Below are positions 53,872-63,839 of a stretch of DNA of 64,000 bases, piece after piece; the stretch's first letter is position 1; the number at the start of each line of letters is the position of its first letter. The notes beneath the pieces were generated by a model. That model ran no database searches, had not been told where the DNA came from, and saw only the letters and a program-made list of their open reading frames with translations. The stretch is from Peronospora farinosa (Eukaryota > Oomycota > Peronosporomycetes > Peronosporales > Peronosporaceae), in the NCBI GenBank assembly GCA_947646735.1, contig CANTFK010000862.1, forward strand, positions 56,707 through 120,706, read 5' to 3'. The position numbers were made by a program, and so were the translations under genes.

Positions 53872-55410
53872 ATGGGCGACCACCCAGACACAAGCGACGG
53901 GCGCAATTGCTCGAGCTTCACAGCCATAAGTGGCGTTGATTGGAGCATTTTTAAAGACAGCGAAGAGGACGCTTTCGGTTGGCTGCTGCGTAACAACGCG
54001 TCTAAGTCCGGCGTTTTGAACGCCGAGGTAGCTAGCAATACTGCGGAGAACCTGGATATTCTGTCTCTAGACGACGTCGTGATGGACCACATGATGGTGT
54101 CCGCGCTCGGTCCAGAGCAACAAGTAACTACAAGCCAGGCAGTTGGTGCATGTACTGCAACAGTGACGGCTAGGGGCCCGGGTGGTTCCCATACGACGAG
54201 CACAGTGCAGTCAAATACTCGAATGCTAGCGGCGCAACGATGCGAAGGCCTGCGCGCTTCGTCCTCTAGGCCGATCGCAAATTTGGTATCGATACCGTCT
54301 AACGTAAATCCTCTTAGCCATGATAATTTGAGTATGGATGGGAGCTATAAAGAATTGGAGGACGACCAGGATGAGAAATTATGGGAACAGAAGCAAGACA
54401 TTGGAAAGCAAACAACATGTCAGTTGACGGTGTCTAAAGATGGGAAAAAGCGAGCAGGTAGTACTGCTCTGAAAGAAAGGGTTAAGACAAGCATTCGAAG
54501 TATGAAAGGTAAGACCGAAACAAACGCTACGCGAGCTTCAAAAAGCAAGCGAACACTAAAGCGGCAGAAGAGCGATCAAGTGTCGTCTTTTACAGCAGAT
54601 TCTGACCCCGACGACGATCTCGAAAAAAAGCAGCTTCGCCGTGTCAAAAACCTTGTGTCGGTAAGAGAGTTCCGCAAGCGCAAGATGAAGCAGCAGGAGC
54701 AAAATGAGGCGCGCCTACGTCGACTTGAGGCAGAAAATATGGATCTAAAGATGCGTCTGAAAATCGGTAAGGAGGCAATCCTAAGCGAGCAGCGTGAGAA
54801 GCAACAGATTAAGGAGCAGATGCGGGAGATGCTACAGCGGAATGCGAATGAGCAAGAGATCGCACAGTTTCTGAACATGTACAAGGTGACATACTCGGAC
54901 TATGGGCCAAAACGACGCGAAAAGCTGCACTTTCATTTATCGCGCATTCGGGAGTTACTTCTTCCTACGCAAGTTACAAAGCTAAGTTTGTACTCTGTGG
55001 AACAAGGTGTGGATATGCTCCAGCGTGATCATGTTATCAAAGAGGACCCGATGTCTGCGCCTGATTCAGCCACAGCCACAATGAGTCTTTGGAGTATATT
55101 GGCGGACGAGTTAAAAGTGTCAGGCAATCAGCAACGGCAAATCTTGGAGCGCCGAGCTGCAATCAAAAATGTGCGTGACGATCTAAACCACACCTTGAGC
55201 ATTGTAAAGAAACTAGAAGACGTGACCGATGAAAAGAACACAGCGCTAGAGGCTCAGGTGGCAGAGCTCCAAGAGATTCTTACACCCTCTCAAGCTACCA
55301 AGTTTATCATTTGGGTCAAAGAAAACCCAGCCTTTATGTACATGCTGGACAGACTAGTGGACTCCACCTTGCAGAACAACTCGAACAGCTCGAACAGCGC
55401 TGAGAAGTGA
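53872..55410 (+). CDS. bZIP transcription factor with atypical basic region, 512 aa
   Basis: A nuclear dimeric transcription factor. I place the start at the ATG at 53872 in a good context (ACCATGG); the frame is open upstream but without an ATG. Residues 1-~240 are low complexity. A basic stretch (~215-255, KASKSKRT/KRQKSD) precedes the bZIP (~280-330): NLVSVREFRKRK, then a leucine zipper LRRLEAENMDLKMRL. The N-x7-R spacing is kept. The residues between, usually Ala-Ala and Ser/Cys, are Ser-Val and Phe, like the variant basic regions described for oomycete bZIPs. The C-terminal ~170 residues form helices with a repeated LLPTQVTKL / ILTPSQATKFIIWVKEN motif, seen in oomycete bZIPs of this group. 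It is divergent from the DMT gene, 222 bases away. Confidence 0.85.
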   Translation: MGDHPDTSDGRNCSSFTAISGVDWSIFKDSEEDAFGWLLRNNASKSGVLNAEVASNTAENLDILSLDDVVMDHMMVSALGPEQQVTTSQAVGACTATVTARGPGGSHTTSTVQSNTRMLAAQRCEGLRASSSRPIANLVSIPSNVNPLSHDNLSMDGSYKELEDDQDEKLWEQKQDIGKQTTCQLTVSKDGKKRAGSTALKERVKTSIRSMKGKTETNATRASKSKRTLKRQKSDQVSSFTADSDPDDDLEKKQLRRVKNLVSVREFRKRKMKQQEQNEARLRRLEAENMDLKMRLKIGKEAILSEQREKQQIKEQMREMLQRNANEQEIAQFLNMYKVTYSDYGPKRREKLHFHLSRIRELLLPTQVTKLSLYSVEQGVDMLQRDHVIKEDPMSAPDSATATMSLWSILADELKVSGNQQRQILERRAAIKNVRDDLNHTLSIVKKLEDVTDEKNTALEAQVAELQEILTPSQATKFIIWVKENPAFMYMLDRLVDSTLQNNSNSSNSAEK

Positions 55411-55637
55411 TCCGTTGTACCACTTTATCACGCGTGTAATGGCAACTACGTCACTTACGGTTTCGTCCATTGGGAGATCTACGAGAACGCCGATTTGCAG
55501 CTTGTTAGCCCATGGGTGGGTACTACAGAGAAATGACACGTGGAAACATATTGACTAAAATTGCCAATCTATTGGTGCTAGTCTCGCTTATAGCAAGTGC
55601 TGAATTCGCGTAAACATTGGTGCTTTAGGTCCAGCAC
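55411..55637. other. 3' flank of the bZIP gene
   Basis: No feature recognised. Confidence 0.35.
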
Positions 55638-55916
55638 TTGTTTTATTCGAGCGTGTTGTGTCCCCTCCAGGCAGAGGGCACATGCGTATCGCTTGGGCAC
55701 TGCACTACTTCTTCGTATCGAGAACACGTGCTGCGCCTGCTTTGTCATTCTTTTTCATGTTGTCCACGGTGCCGCTGTAAAGAAGCTGTACAGAAAGGTG
55801 TCCGCCTGTGTCAGTTTGCAAATGCATGTCAGCAAGAAGGCACCTTGTGCTCTCTATGCAGTGAAGCAAGAGAGATGATGAGTCGCTTTTGGACGATAGG
55901 CACGTCGGAGCTGTAA
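55638..55916 (+). pseudogene. Possible TAZ-type zinc-finger fragment
   Basis: The open frame has no ATG start and encodes a Cys-rich peptide. Its cysteines lie in the order CPLQAEGTCVSLGHC, then HVLRLLCHSFSCCPRCRC, and AVQKGVRLCQFANAC, then EGTLCSLC. This resembles the C/H spacing of TAZ domains (CBP/p300 type) with some His positions replaced. There is no upstream exon that I can connect. It may be an isolated exon or a relic; a chance Cys-rich frame is also possible. Confidence 0.3.
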
Positions 55917-56191
55917 AATTGATTGAGCTTTCGTTTGCAGTATAAACTAAAGCCTCGCGAGCCATTAACTCTCCAAGATCCGGTTTGTGAGTATTCAGAC
56001 AAACGCTTACCCTCAAGGTCTCTGTTGTCGAACATCTCAATTACTACGTGTTCGCCTCACTTTAATCCCACCCGCCATTTTTGCTGTCAAGATCCGCCAC
56101 GAAATTAGCCGCAAAATTAAGCGAATTCACTTTGATCTTGAATATCGCACAGCCTCAAATATCTTTTCAATCTTCCAAGGGCATTCATCAC

Positions 56192-57299
56192 TCAAGTAGT
56201 ACGGCAATGTTTCTTTATCGCTTGTAGCCGAGCTTTGTACTCTTGTGAAACAGGTCCGTTTCCTGGAACTGCGGAGGACTTCTGACGTGTTGCCTTCACT
56301 TTTGCAGCTGCCTGAAGTGCTACAACATTAGACTGCGCAGTTTCTTCTGTCACTCTTGGTCTATATCCGCTTAATCTATCCGCATGAATCCAAGGGTGCA
56401 GTGTAATAAATATTCCATATGTTGCGATGCAATACCATAGGCGCTGATGAAGCGTGAACCCGTCTGCCAGTGCGATCACCAGCAGAATGGAAGCTGCAAA
56501 GAGTGACATCCACATATCAATTGCAAAGTTCATGCTTGTACCGTCAGGGATGTCGCTTGCTATGAGGCCCAAACACGACGCCATGCGGTATGCAATCCCA
56601 CTGTGCTGATCCTTTGAGATTTTTGGTTGCTCGACAAGGTCATTGCCGAGCGAAAGTCTTCGGGAATCATCAATAGAGTCACACCTTGGCCACACCTGAT
56701 CGCCAGCCATCATGGACATGCGACGTTCAGACTCTAGCATGGACGTTCGATGGCTAGAGTCCATTTCGAAGCTACGTCGATTCAAACTCATCATCAACTC
56801 TGACTCCAACGTTGATCTTCGGCGCACTGGCTCGATCCCGATAAAGCTCGCACCGCGGGACTCACGGTCTTTTCCCTGAGTGTTCGGCAGGAACGCGTGC
56901 TTCATGCAATGTGAGTCTTTACACCCACACCTCAGAATGTCGGACGAGACAGCAGCCTCATTTTCTTGCCAGACCTTGCCAAAACACTGAATGCAGATGT
57001 GCGAATTGCCCTTGAGCTTTTTCGGGAGCCCCTTGCGTACACCAAGCAACGGAAACTTGAGTGTGCAGAATTGGCATCGAAATTTATGGCACTATCAAGA
57101 CATCAATTAAATTGAGAGGAATAGAAATGTCAAGAGTCAGTAGCTAAGAAGAAGACAGAGCAAGTATCGAGAACCGACGTACGTAATCACATCGCTTTGG
57201 TGGCAGCAAATCGCGTAGCGCTTTCACGTTAGTGCAATACAAACAGGCATGTGTCACTTTCTTCTCCCTTGCTGCTGCGTCGTCATTGGATATGTTCAT
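56192..57299 (-). CDS. FYVE-related zinc-finger protein with two membrane segments (two exons), 338 aa
   Basis: Exons are 57299-57183 and 57091-56192 with a 91-nt intron (GTACGT donor) in phase 0. The N-terminal ~75 residues hold four Cys pairs: CLYC, then CDYCHKFRCQFC across the intron, and HICIQCF. The middle part, CHKFRCQFC and KGLPKKLKGNSHIC, resembles the core of FYVE fingers, which bind phosphatidylinositol 3-phosphate on endosomes, but the canonical RHHCR is changed to CHKFR. So lipid binding is not certain. Residues ~85-190 are Ser/Arg/Met rich with repeated RRxS/RRMS segments (possible kinase sites). Two hydrophobic segments lie near ~215-265 (IDMWMSLFAASILLVIALAD; WYCIATYGIFITLHPW). 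Function unknown. Confidence 0.6.
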
Positions 57300-57444
57300 G
57301 CCGATTACTAAAGGAAAGATAAACTCTCTCGACTACGAGAGTGGGTTGACGATTACACCAATGCGCAATATTTATGTGCACCACACCTAAGTTGAAGTGC
57401 TAATTTTTGTTAAAAAACAGTCGCCTGATAATTCTAGCTACATC

Positions 57445-59369
57445 TCAAGCAGATCCAGATAGCATGAGCAGATTAGACCAAACCGTGACACTTGTTCCCA
57501 TGAACCCAATAACGATTGCACCAATGAACAGTAATACCGGGCCGATCTTTTTTGGACCAAGCAGCGGGCCGTCCTCGAGCTTCAAAATGAATGCGGCAGG
57601 GAAACAGAAGCAGACGACGGTGGAGCATGTGCCGCCAATGATACCAAAAACCACGTTAATGTTGGGACAGAAGATGGCTAACAACAGCGCCAATAGCACT
57701 AGACTACTCGTTACGGCCACATGACGCTGCCACGAGTCCTCCGCGGCGGAAAAAAACATCATGTCTATGGTGAAGCGGCATGGGAAGATATTCAGCGGAA
57801 AGGCCACGGCCACGGTGAAAGTAATGGCAGCTCGGCTGATTGCTATCAAGGTGTCGTTCAGCGGAAAGCTCAATAGAATATTGCCCTTGTACTTTGGGTC
57901 CGCGAGCTGAGGTCCAAAGGCCAAATATGCCACCACACCGATAGACAAATAGATCAGAAAAGAAATCATCGTAGCACGATCTACCACCTTGTTCATTCGA
58001 CGAATGCAGGGGCGCTGAAGCTCCGTGTAAATTGAGAAAACATTGACCTGGTACGAAGAGTGAACGATAATTAAAGCACTACTTATAAGCAATAACAAAA
58101 AGATGATTTTTTACCTGGCAGGTGAATGCAAACATGACAATGGGCACGCTGAGCATAAAGTCTGGGCCACGACTGAGGTCGATTGTCCAGCTGACGTCCT
58201 CTGGGATGCCATTGGTAGTAGCGTACATAACTGACCGAATGGCAACCGCTACAACGAGGAAGATGATAGAGAGCACACCCAATATCGACGAGAACTGAAG
58301 ACTACTAATGTCCTTCATTAAAGATAGCGGAAGCATGATCGTTCCACATGATATCATCATGAGCACCCAGCGCTGGGCAAATATGCTCTGCGGCCCAAAA
58401 CAAAGCTCGCCTAGCGGCGTGGTTATGTCTCCTAGCGTCACAAGGTATGCAACCGAAATGCCAAAACAGAAAATAAGGATATTCACCTCCACAAAGATCG
58501 TCATCTACAGCAAAACACAGCCCAGAGGTGAGAAACCATAGAGGCATCGCGAACAGCACCAAAGCTCGAAGACCACCTTCGTGCCGAAACAGTGCATGGC
58601 CAAATCCTCGTACGACTTTAATCTGTGACAGAAGAAGAAAGCAAGCATGAATTATTCGATTAGTTACCATATTCATAGGTAGATAAAGTGCATCACTCTC
58701 GCACTTGGTAATATCCTCTGCGCGAATCAGCAGTCGTATCGTGTACACGGTTAGCACCGCTGCCAACACAAGTTGTGCTACAGCAAATCCCAAGCCAGAC
58801 ACTGCAACTGCATACGGTAGCGATAGTGCCCCCGCGCCAAGCGTAGCACCAGCCAAATTAAAGACTGAGCCGCGAATCGAGCCCTTCGAAGGTATGATTG
58901 ATGAATGATACGGAGAGGATTCGTTTAGCAGGTCGCGATCATCAGGCTGGATCCGTAGCATGCACAACAAACAGCAATGAGTGTTTAACAGCGGCGCAAA
59001 GCAACAGCTGGGACTAATTTGCTGCCAAATTCTACCTTTTGGGTACGCATCGGTGACATCGAGGTGATAAAACTTCCAATCTTCTTCACTTTCTGCCACG
59101 AGCGATCACAAAGTCAGCGCCCTACGTTTTATCATTTAGCACTCCACTTTTGGATATTCTCTGTTCACCTTGAAAATGAGGGGCGTGTAACCCAACTGAT
59201 TTATGTACGATTCCCGCAGAGGTCGACTTTTTGTCTCGTAGATCTCATCTCTCTCGATTTGCTCCCCCGAGTTGCGACCGTACGCTACGTTAGCCGCGGA
59301 AGATGGCAGCTTTACGCGACCGCTTCTTAGCAACGGCTCTATAGCACCATTATCATTTTCGAGGACCAT
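57445..59369 (-). CDS. Amino acid transporter, AAAP/SLC38-like family (six exons), ~519 aa
   Basis: An 11-helix amino-acid/auxin permease-type transporter of the plasma or vacuolar membrane. The core exons are 58946-58705, 58622-58577, 58504-58115 and 58047-57445, all in phase. Markers are KGSIRGSVFNLAGATLGAGA with LSLPYAVAVSGLGF (helix 1), SYEDLAMHCFG, FVEVNILIFCFGISVAYLV, FAFTCQVNVFSIYTELQRP and FGIIGGTCSTVVCFCFPAAF. Two upstream exons, 59369-59148 (start MVLENDNGAIEPLL) and 59092-59036, join by GT-AG introns in phase and would supply the cytosolic N-terminus. If they are not used, an internal ATG at 58961 would start the protein, skipping the 58947 acceptor. The transporter call is firm; the 5' exons are moderately supported. 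Confidence 0.82.
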
Positions 59370-59748
59370 CGGACCAAAGCTTTTACAGCACAGACTTGTG
59401 CAGTCAGTGCACGCAACGATCAGCAGTACGATCGCGGTGCGACCTCTTAAATGGATCGGATCAACAAGTGTAAAATACAATTTGTGACCAAGTTTAGGTA
59501 GAGGGCATATCTAATACAGACTAACCTTTGTTAAATGATATTTCCCGTTGGCAACGAAAATTTCGATTACTAGATGGCATCGGATACGTGAATAAACTTT
59601 CATAGCTGATAAACAATTAATTAAAGAGGCGCGCACTCTGATTGGCTGGAAGTGCATGTGCAAAACAAGCGTCAAACTGCTCTTCTTCCTTTCCACCCAC
59701 TCCACAACAAAAAACAACATCCTAGTGTGCCATTCCCCCAAAAAGGTG
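59370..59748. other. Intergenic between the transporter gene and the LTR-like repeat
   Basis: No gene recognised. It holds the promoter region of the AAAP gene. Confidence 0.4.
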
Positions 59749-60306
59749 TGTAACGGGGTTACACGACGGTTGTAACATCATTCCGAAAGTTTACGGGTGA
59801 CGTTTCCTTTTGCATATAATGCATATTGATACTTCTCTTTAATGAGGTATTAAATATGAGCGTTGAAGATACGGTATTACCGAATACGGTATAACCGAAT
59901 ACCGTATCTTATCGATTAAGATTCGATAATCGATAACGCTGTACTGAGTACATCATTGTAATGGGCTACACTACACACATAGTTATCACAAATAAACAAT
60001 TACATATGTAGGCAGGTGCTGAGCCCGAATAGCGAGCACAGCGAGGCAATTTATTATTGGTTTATTTTGGTTTATTATTGGGGCCTAAAGTCCCAATATG
60101 GACCAATGATGAATCAACCTGAAATTGTGTGGTTCCCGAAAGGCGGGAACACTGTCGAAATAATTACGACTAAAATCTTCGTAATTAGTACGAATTAAAA
60201 CCAAAATAAAAATCAGAGTTAAATTTACTTAATACCTAATACTTGGGCTTGAGCCTTCCTCGAGCGCACGTGTAAGCTAGTGACGGTACGTCTTAGCCCC
60301 GTTACA
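59749..60306. repeat. LTR-like repeat, left copy (558 bp)
   Basis: It begins TGTAACGGGG and ends CCCCGTTACA, so its termini are 10-bp inverted repeats. The inner 250 bases (60057-60306) are found again in inverted orientation at 62564-62812. It contains nested palindromes based on GATACGGTATTACCGAATAC (~59868-59925). No clear 5-bp target duplication flanks it. It may be a solo LTR or one end of the block that follows. Confidence 0.65.
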
Positions 60307-62563
60307 CCCGTTACACCTGGCAGAACTTTGTAGTCCTTCCGATGCCCGAGTTTGGGATGAGCGAATCGTCGTACTTTGACACTCCAGATTTACTTCTGGA
60401 GCACGTGTGGTGGAGCGGGGTTCACACAATTTCTGATGTGATCCCAACTCTCCACTGGCGTCCAGACAACCGACTATCGGAGGGGGTACTTCGTTTCCGT
60501 GCAACTTTCCTTCCTCACCTTGTGTACCCGTCGGTAGGACGGTAGCACTCTTCTCGGTGGACTTGAGTCGATGCTGAACTTAACTTTGTTTGGGATAGGT
60601 TGGGGGTCGACCGTGCGGAAATTTGCACGCGGTCGAGGGGTTCTTGTAGGTGATCTATCCGAGTCATCCTGATATCTCTTGAGATCGCCTTGTCCAAAAA
60701 TGTAGATACTTGATCCACTTGATATACTTGATCTTCTGACCACTTGAGCCGTCTCGCGATCTTGTACCTTGTCCTTTTCTTGTTGTGCTGCGTCCAATCG
60801 CAGGGGGAGTTGTTTGTTTTGAGAATTCTTGTAATCCCTAGCCAAACAATCCAGGGATATCACTTGTGTCGAGGTGTAGCAGATGCTCTTGAGTCGTCGG
60901 GGGGCCAAAGTTATCCCACCCGGAAGAGAAGCTTGCGTGTCTTCGAAGTAAAATCGAACTCTGTTTAATGTTAACCAATCACATACCAAAACCTACGATT
61001 CTGCCTATCTGTAGACTAGAATCTACTGCCACGTGTTGCCCTTTTTGGAAAAATCAGATCTCAATGTGCGGACCACATATAATGGATCGCGGTCACGGAT
61101 CGCTATGGCAGATCGCGGTCACGGATCGCTATGACAGATCGCGGTCACGGATCGCTATGGCAGATCGCGGTCACGGATCGCAATGGCAGATCGCGGTCAC
61201 GGATCGCTATGACGGATCGCGGTCACGGATCGCTATGGCGGATCGGGGTCGACGGATCGCTATGACGGATCGCGGTCACGGATCGCGGTCACGGATCGCT
61301 ATGGCAGATCGCGGTCGATCTACAAGATGTGGACCACATTTAATATTGGGCGATCCACACTTTGCGAAATATTGCTCCTTCGCTTCTCCACAATTGTCCC
61401 CTGCACCGGTAGTCGACATAAGGTGTCGGTCTAGCTGTGTATCGTCCCTGATCTTATTGTCCTGGCTTTCTCGATGGATTCTTTCCCATCTTCTTCGGCT
61501 TCCAAATCTGTGGCCCTCTCCAGCTCAGATGATTCCAGCTCCGTCCCTCCTATAAATACATTGGTCATTTCGGGATCCGAGCCAGTTCGTGCCAACAAGG
61601 CCGGCCCGATGGACCACCAATTCTGCTCCCATCCACGCGAATTGAGTTACCGCCGGTGGTGGATCGGCAAACTTTGGCATCCTCTATTACGGCGATCTAT
61701 GATCGCTTGGACGCTCAAACTGCCATCGTGGACAGCTATTGTTCTTTGGAGGAAGCGTTGCGGGAGCAGGAGGTGCGCGGTGATTGGATGGAACGTGAAC
61801 TTCAATCCTTCCGGGACGTAGCGCCTCCTCTAACCGAGTACGTTTTAAATAGGTACCAACGCCTTCAAAAACAATACCAGCATGCGATTCACAAGGCCGA
61901 AACTTTCGAGGAAGAATTGGGCCAGCGAGAAGATCAATCCCGTGAAATTGCAAGCTTGAAATACGCCCTGTTTAAGGCTAATGTGGCGACTCAACATACA
62001 CAGGAAATACACCGACGGGAGTTGGCCGTTGTTGAACAGGTTCTGACCGAACGGTTCCAGCTTTAGCAAGCTTCTCTTCAGACTCGGCTGGATAAGCTTC
62101 AAACTGATCACGACTATCACCTCGGGGAAAGTACTCGCAAGGATGTGGCCTTGGACCAGCTACGTCGAGAGATCGCGGATCGCGAGATGGAGCGTGATAG
62201 GGCCGTCGGTGATCGGGACTCTCTTCGATCGCACTTGGCCCAGCTAGCGTCTGGATCACTTCCAATACCGCTAGTGGGTTACTCCGTGCCCGTTACCTCG
62301 GCATCTCCCGGGTGCAAGCGCTCTTCGTCTACCCCGATGTCGGATCCTCCTCCCAAGCGTTCGCTAACCGCGGACCTCTCTTCTCCTCCAGCTCCATCGG
62401 GTTCTATCCAAGGGACCACTCCTTCGATCTCTGAGGATCTTCCAGCGCGATCCGCCGCTACAACGCGATCCGCCACCTCAACGCGATTCGCCAATTCAGC
62501 GCGACCCGCCAATTCAGCGCGATCAGGGGGACGCAACTTAAACGTTCCACAGTCGAAGGCGAA
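60307..62563. mobile_element. Retroelement-like block between inverted LTR copies, broken gag-like ORFs
   Basis: The left part carries a minus-strand ORF (60989-60474, RRVLPSYRRVHKVRK near its end) that runs toward the left repeat. The right part carries plus-strand ORFs, 61656-62066 and 62145-62645, separated by a TAG near 62064. The first encodes a coiled-coil protein (RQTLASSITAIYDRLDAQTA; RYQRLQKQYQHAIHKAETFE). The second continues it (LDQLRREIADREMERDRAVG) into a Pro/Ser-rich tail with NSARPANSARSGGR. The composition fits a gag-like protein. No RT or integrase is present. The two halves point outward in opposite directions, which a normal LTR element would not do. Confidence 0.5.
61080..61320 (+). 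repeat. 26-bp tandem repeat (about nine imperfect copies)
   Basis: The unit GATCGCGGTCACGGATCGCT plus ATGGCA is repeated with small changes (ATGACA, ATGACG) and two shortened units. It is itself built of two related half-units around GGATCGC. It translates as IAVTDRYD/SRSRIAMADRGHG in an open frame, but this is probably incidental. It lies at the centre of the inverted-repeat block. Confidence 0.85.
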
Positions 62564-62812
62564 TGTAACGGGGCTAGAACGTACCGTCACTAGCTTACAC
62601 GTGCGCTTGAGGAAGACTCAAGCTCAAGTATTAGGTATTAAGTAAATTTAACTCTGATTTTTATTTTGGTTTTAATTCGTACTAATTACGAAGATTTTAG
62701 TCGTAATAAATACGACAGTGTTCCCGCCTTTCGGGAACCACACAATTTCAGGTTGATTTATCATTGGTCCATATTGGGGACTTTAGGCCCAATAATAAAC
62801 CAATAATAAATT
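62564..62812. repeat. LTR-like repeat, right copy, inverted and truncated
   Basis: It begins TGTAACGGGGCTAG and matches the reverse complement of 60057-60306 with few differences. The match stops at ~62812 and AT-rich mitochondrial sequence starts a few bases later, so the outer ~300 bases of the repeat are missing at this junction. Confidence 0.75.
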
Positions 62813-63092
62813 ACCACGCTTCAATTGTCTAAAAATATAGAATTTTTAGAAATATTATAAATTATGATTTAATTTATTTATATTGATTTAAATTAAATGT
62901 AAATGTTAAAGATCGAATATTTATATTATATTTAACATTTAAATCATATCGGTACTAATTTAAATATTATAAATCTAAATTTAAATTCCCTTCGATTAAA
63001 AAGTATTTTAAATAAAATTTTATTTTTATAACTTGAATTTAATTAATTTCAGATTTTAAAAAATTTTTTTGATTTATAATATTTTATGAAAA

Positions 63093-63164
63093 CAGGAAAA
63101 ATGGGATTTGAACCCATAACAATAATTTTGGAGACTATGATTTTACCAATTAAACTATTTTCCT
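63093..63164 (-). tRNA. trnW(cca): Mitochondrial tRNA-Trp (anticodon CCA)
   Basis: A 72-nt cloverleaf on the minus strand. The acceptor stem AGGAAAA pairs fully with TTTTCCT, with discriminator G. The anticodon arm is ATAGT-CTCCAAA-ATTAT, with CCA in the loop. The T arm is ATGGG-TTCAAAT-CCCAT, and the D arm has the GG of its loop. CCA is not encoded. With a C at the wobble position it reads UGG only. Confidence 0.93.
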
Positions 63165-63196
63165 AAAATTTTTAAATTAATTTAAGAATGTTTAAA

Positions 63197-63807
63197 GATC
63201 TCTTCCAGACACAGGTTCCCCTACGACTACCTTGTTACGACTTCATCAAAGTTACTGACCACTTTTTAGGGATTTTAATTTATTTAATAAAAATTATAAA
63301 TTAATTTAATTAAATAATTATTTAAAAATTATAAAATAATTAAAAATCATTTTAAAAACAACCAACTTCCCCGATGTGACGGGCGGTGTGTACAAAGTCC
63401 AGTAACATATTCACCGCAACATGCTGTTCTGCGATTACTAGCGATTCCAACTTCATAAGGGCGAGTTTCAGCCCTTAATCCGAACTAAGATAATTTTTAA
63501 AGATTTGCTCCAACTTAACATTATTGCCTCTCATTGTGATTATCATTGTAGCACGTGTGTAGCCCAACTCATAAGGGCCATGAAGACTTGACGTCATCCC
63601 CACCTTCCATTAACCTATCATTAATTTTTTCGTTAAAGTACTTTTATTTTGTATAATAAAATAGCAACTAACGATAGGGGTTGCGCTCGTTAAAGGATTT
63701 AACCAAACATTTCACAACACGAGCTGACGACAGCCATGCAACGCCTGTTTTTTATATAAAATTTTTATATAAAAATTAGCAAGAGTTGGTAAGGTTCTGC
63801 GCGTATT

Positions 63808-63839
<32 letters not shown>

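Noticed and set aside
61080..61320. CRISPR-like array of regular repeats
   Set aside because: Units are contiguous, without unique spacers, and lie in a eukaryotic retroelement context; this is a minisatellite.
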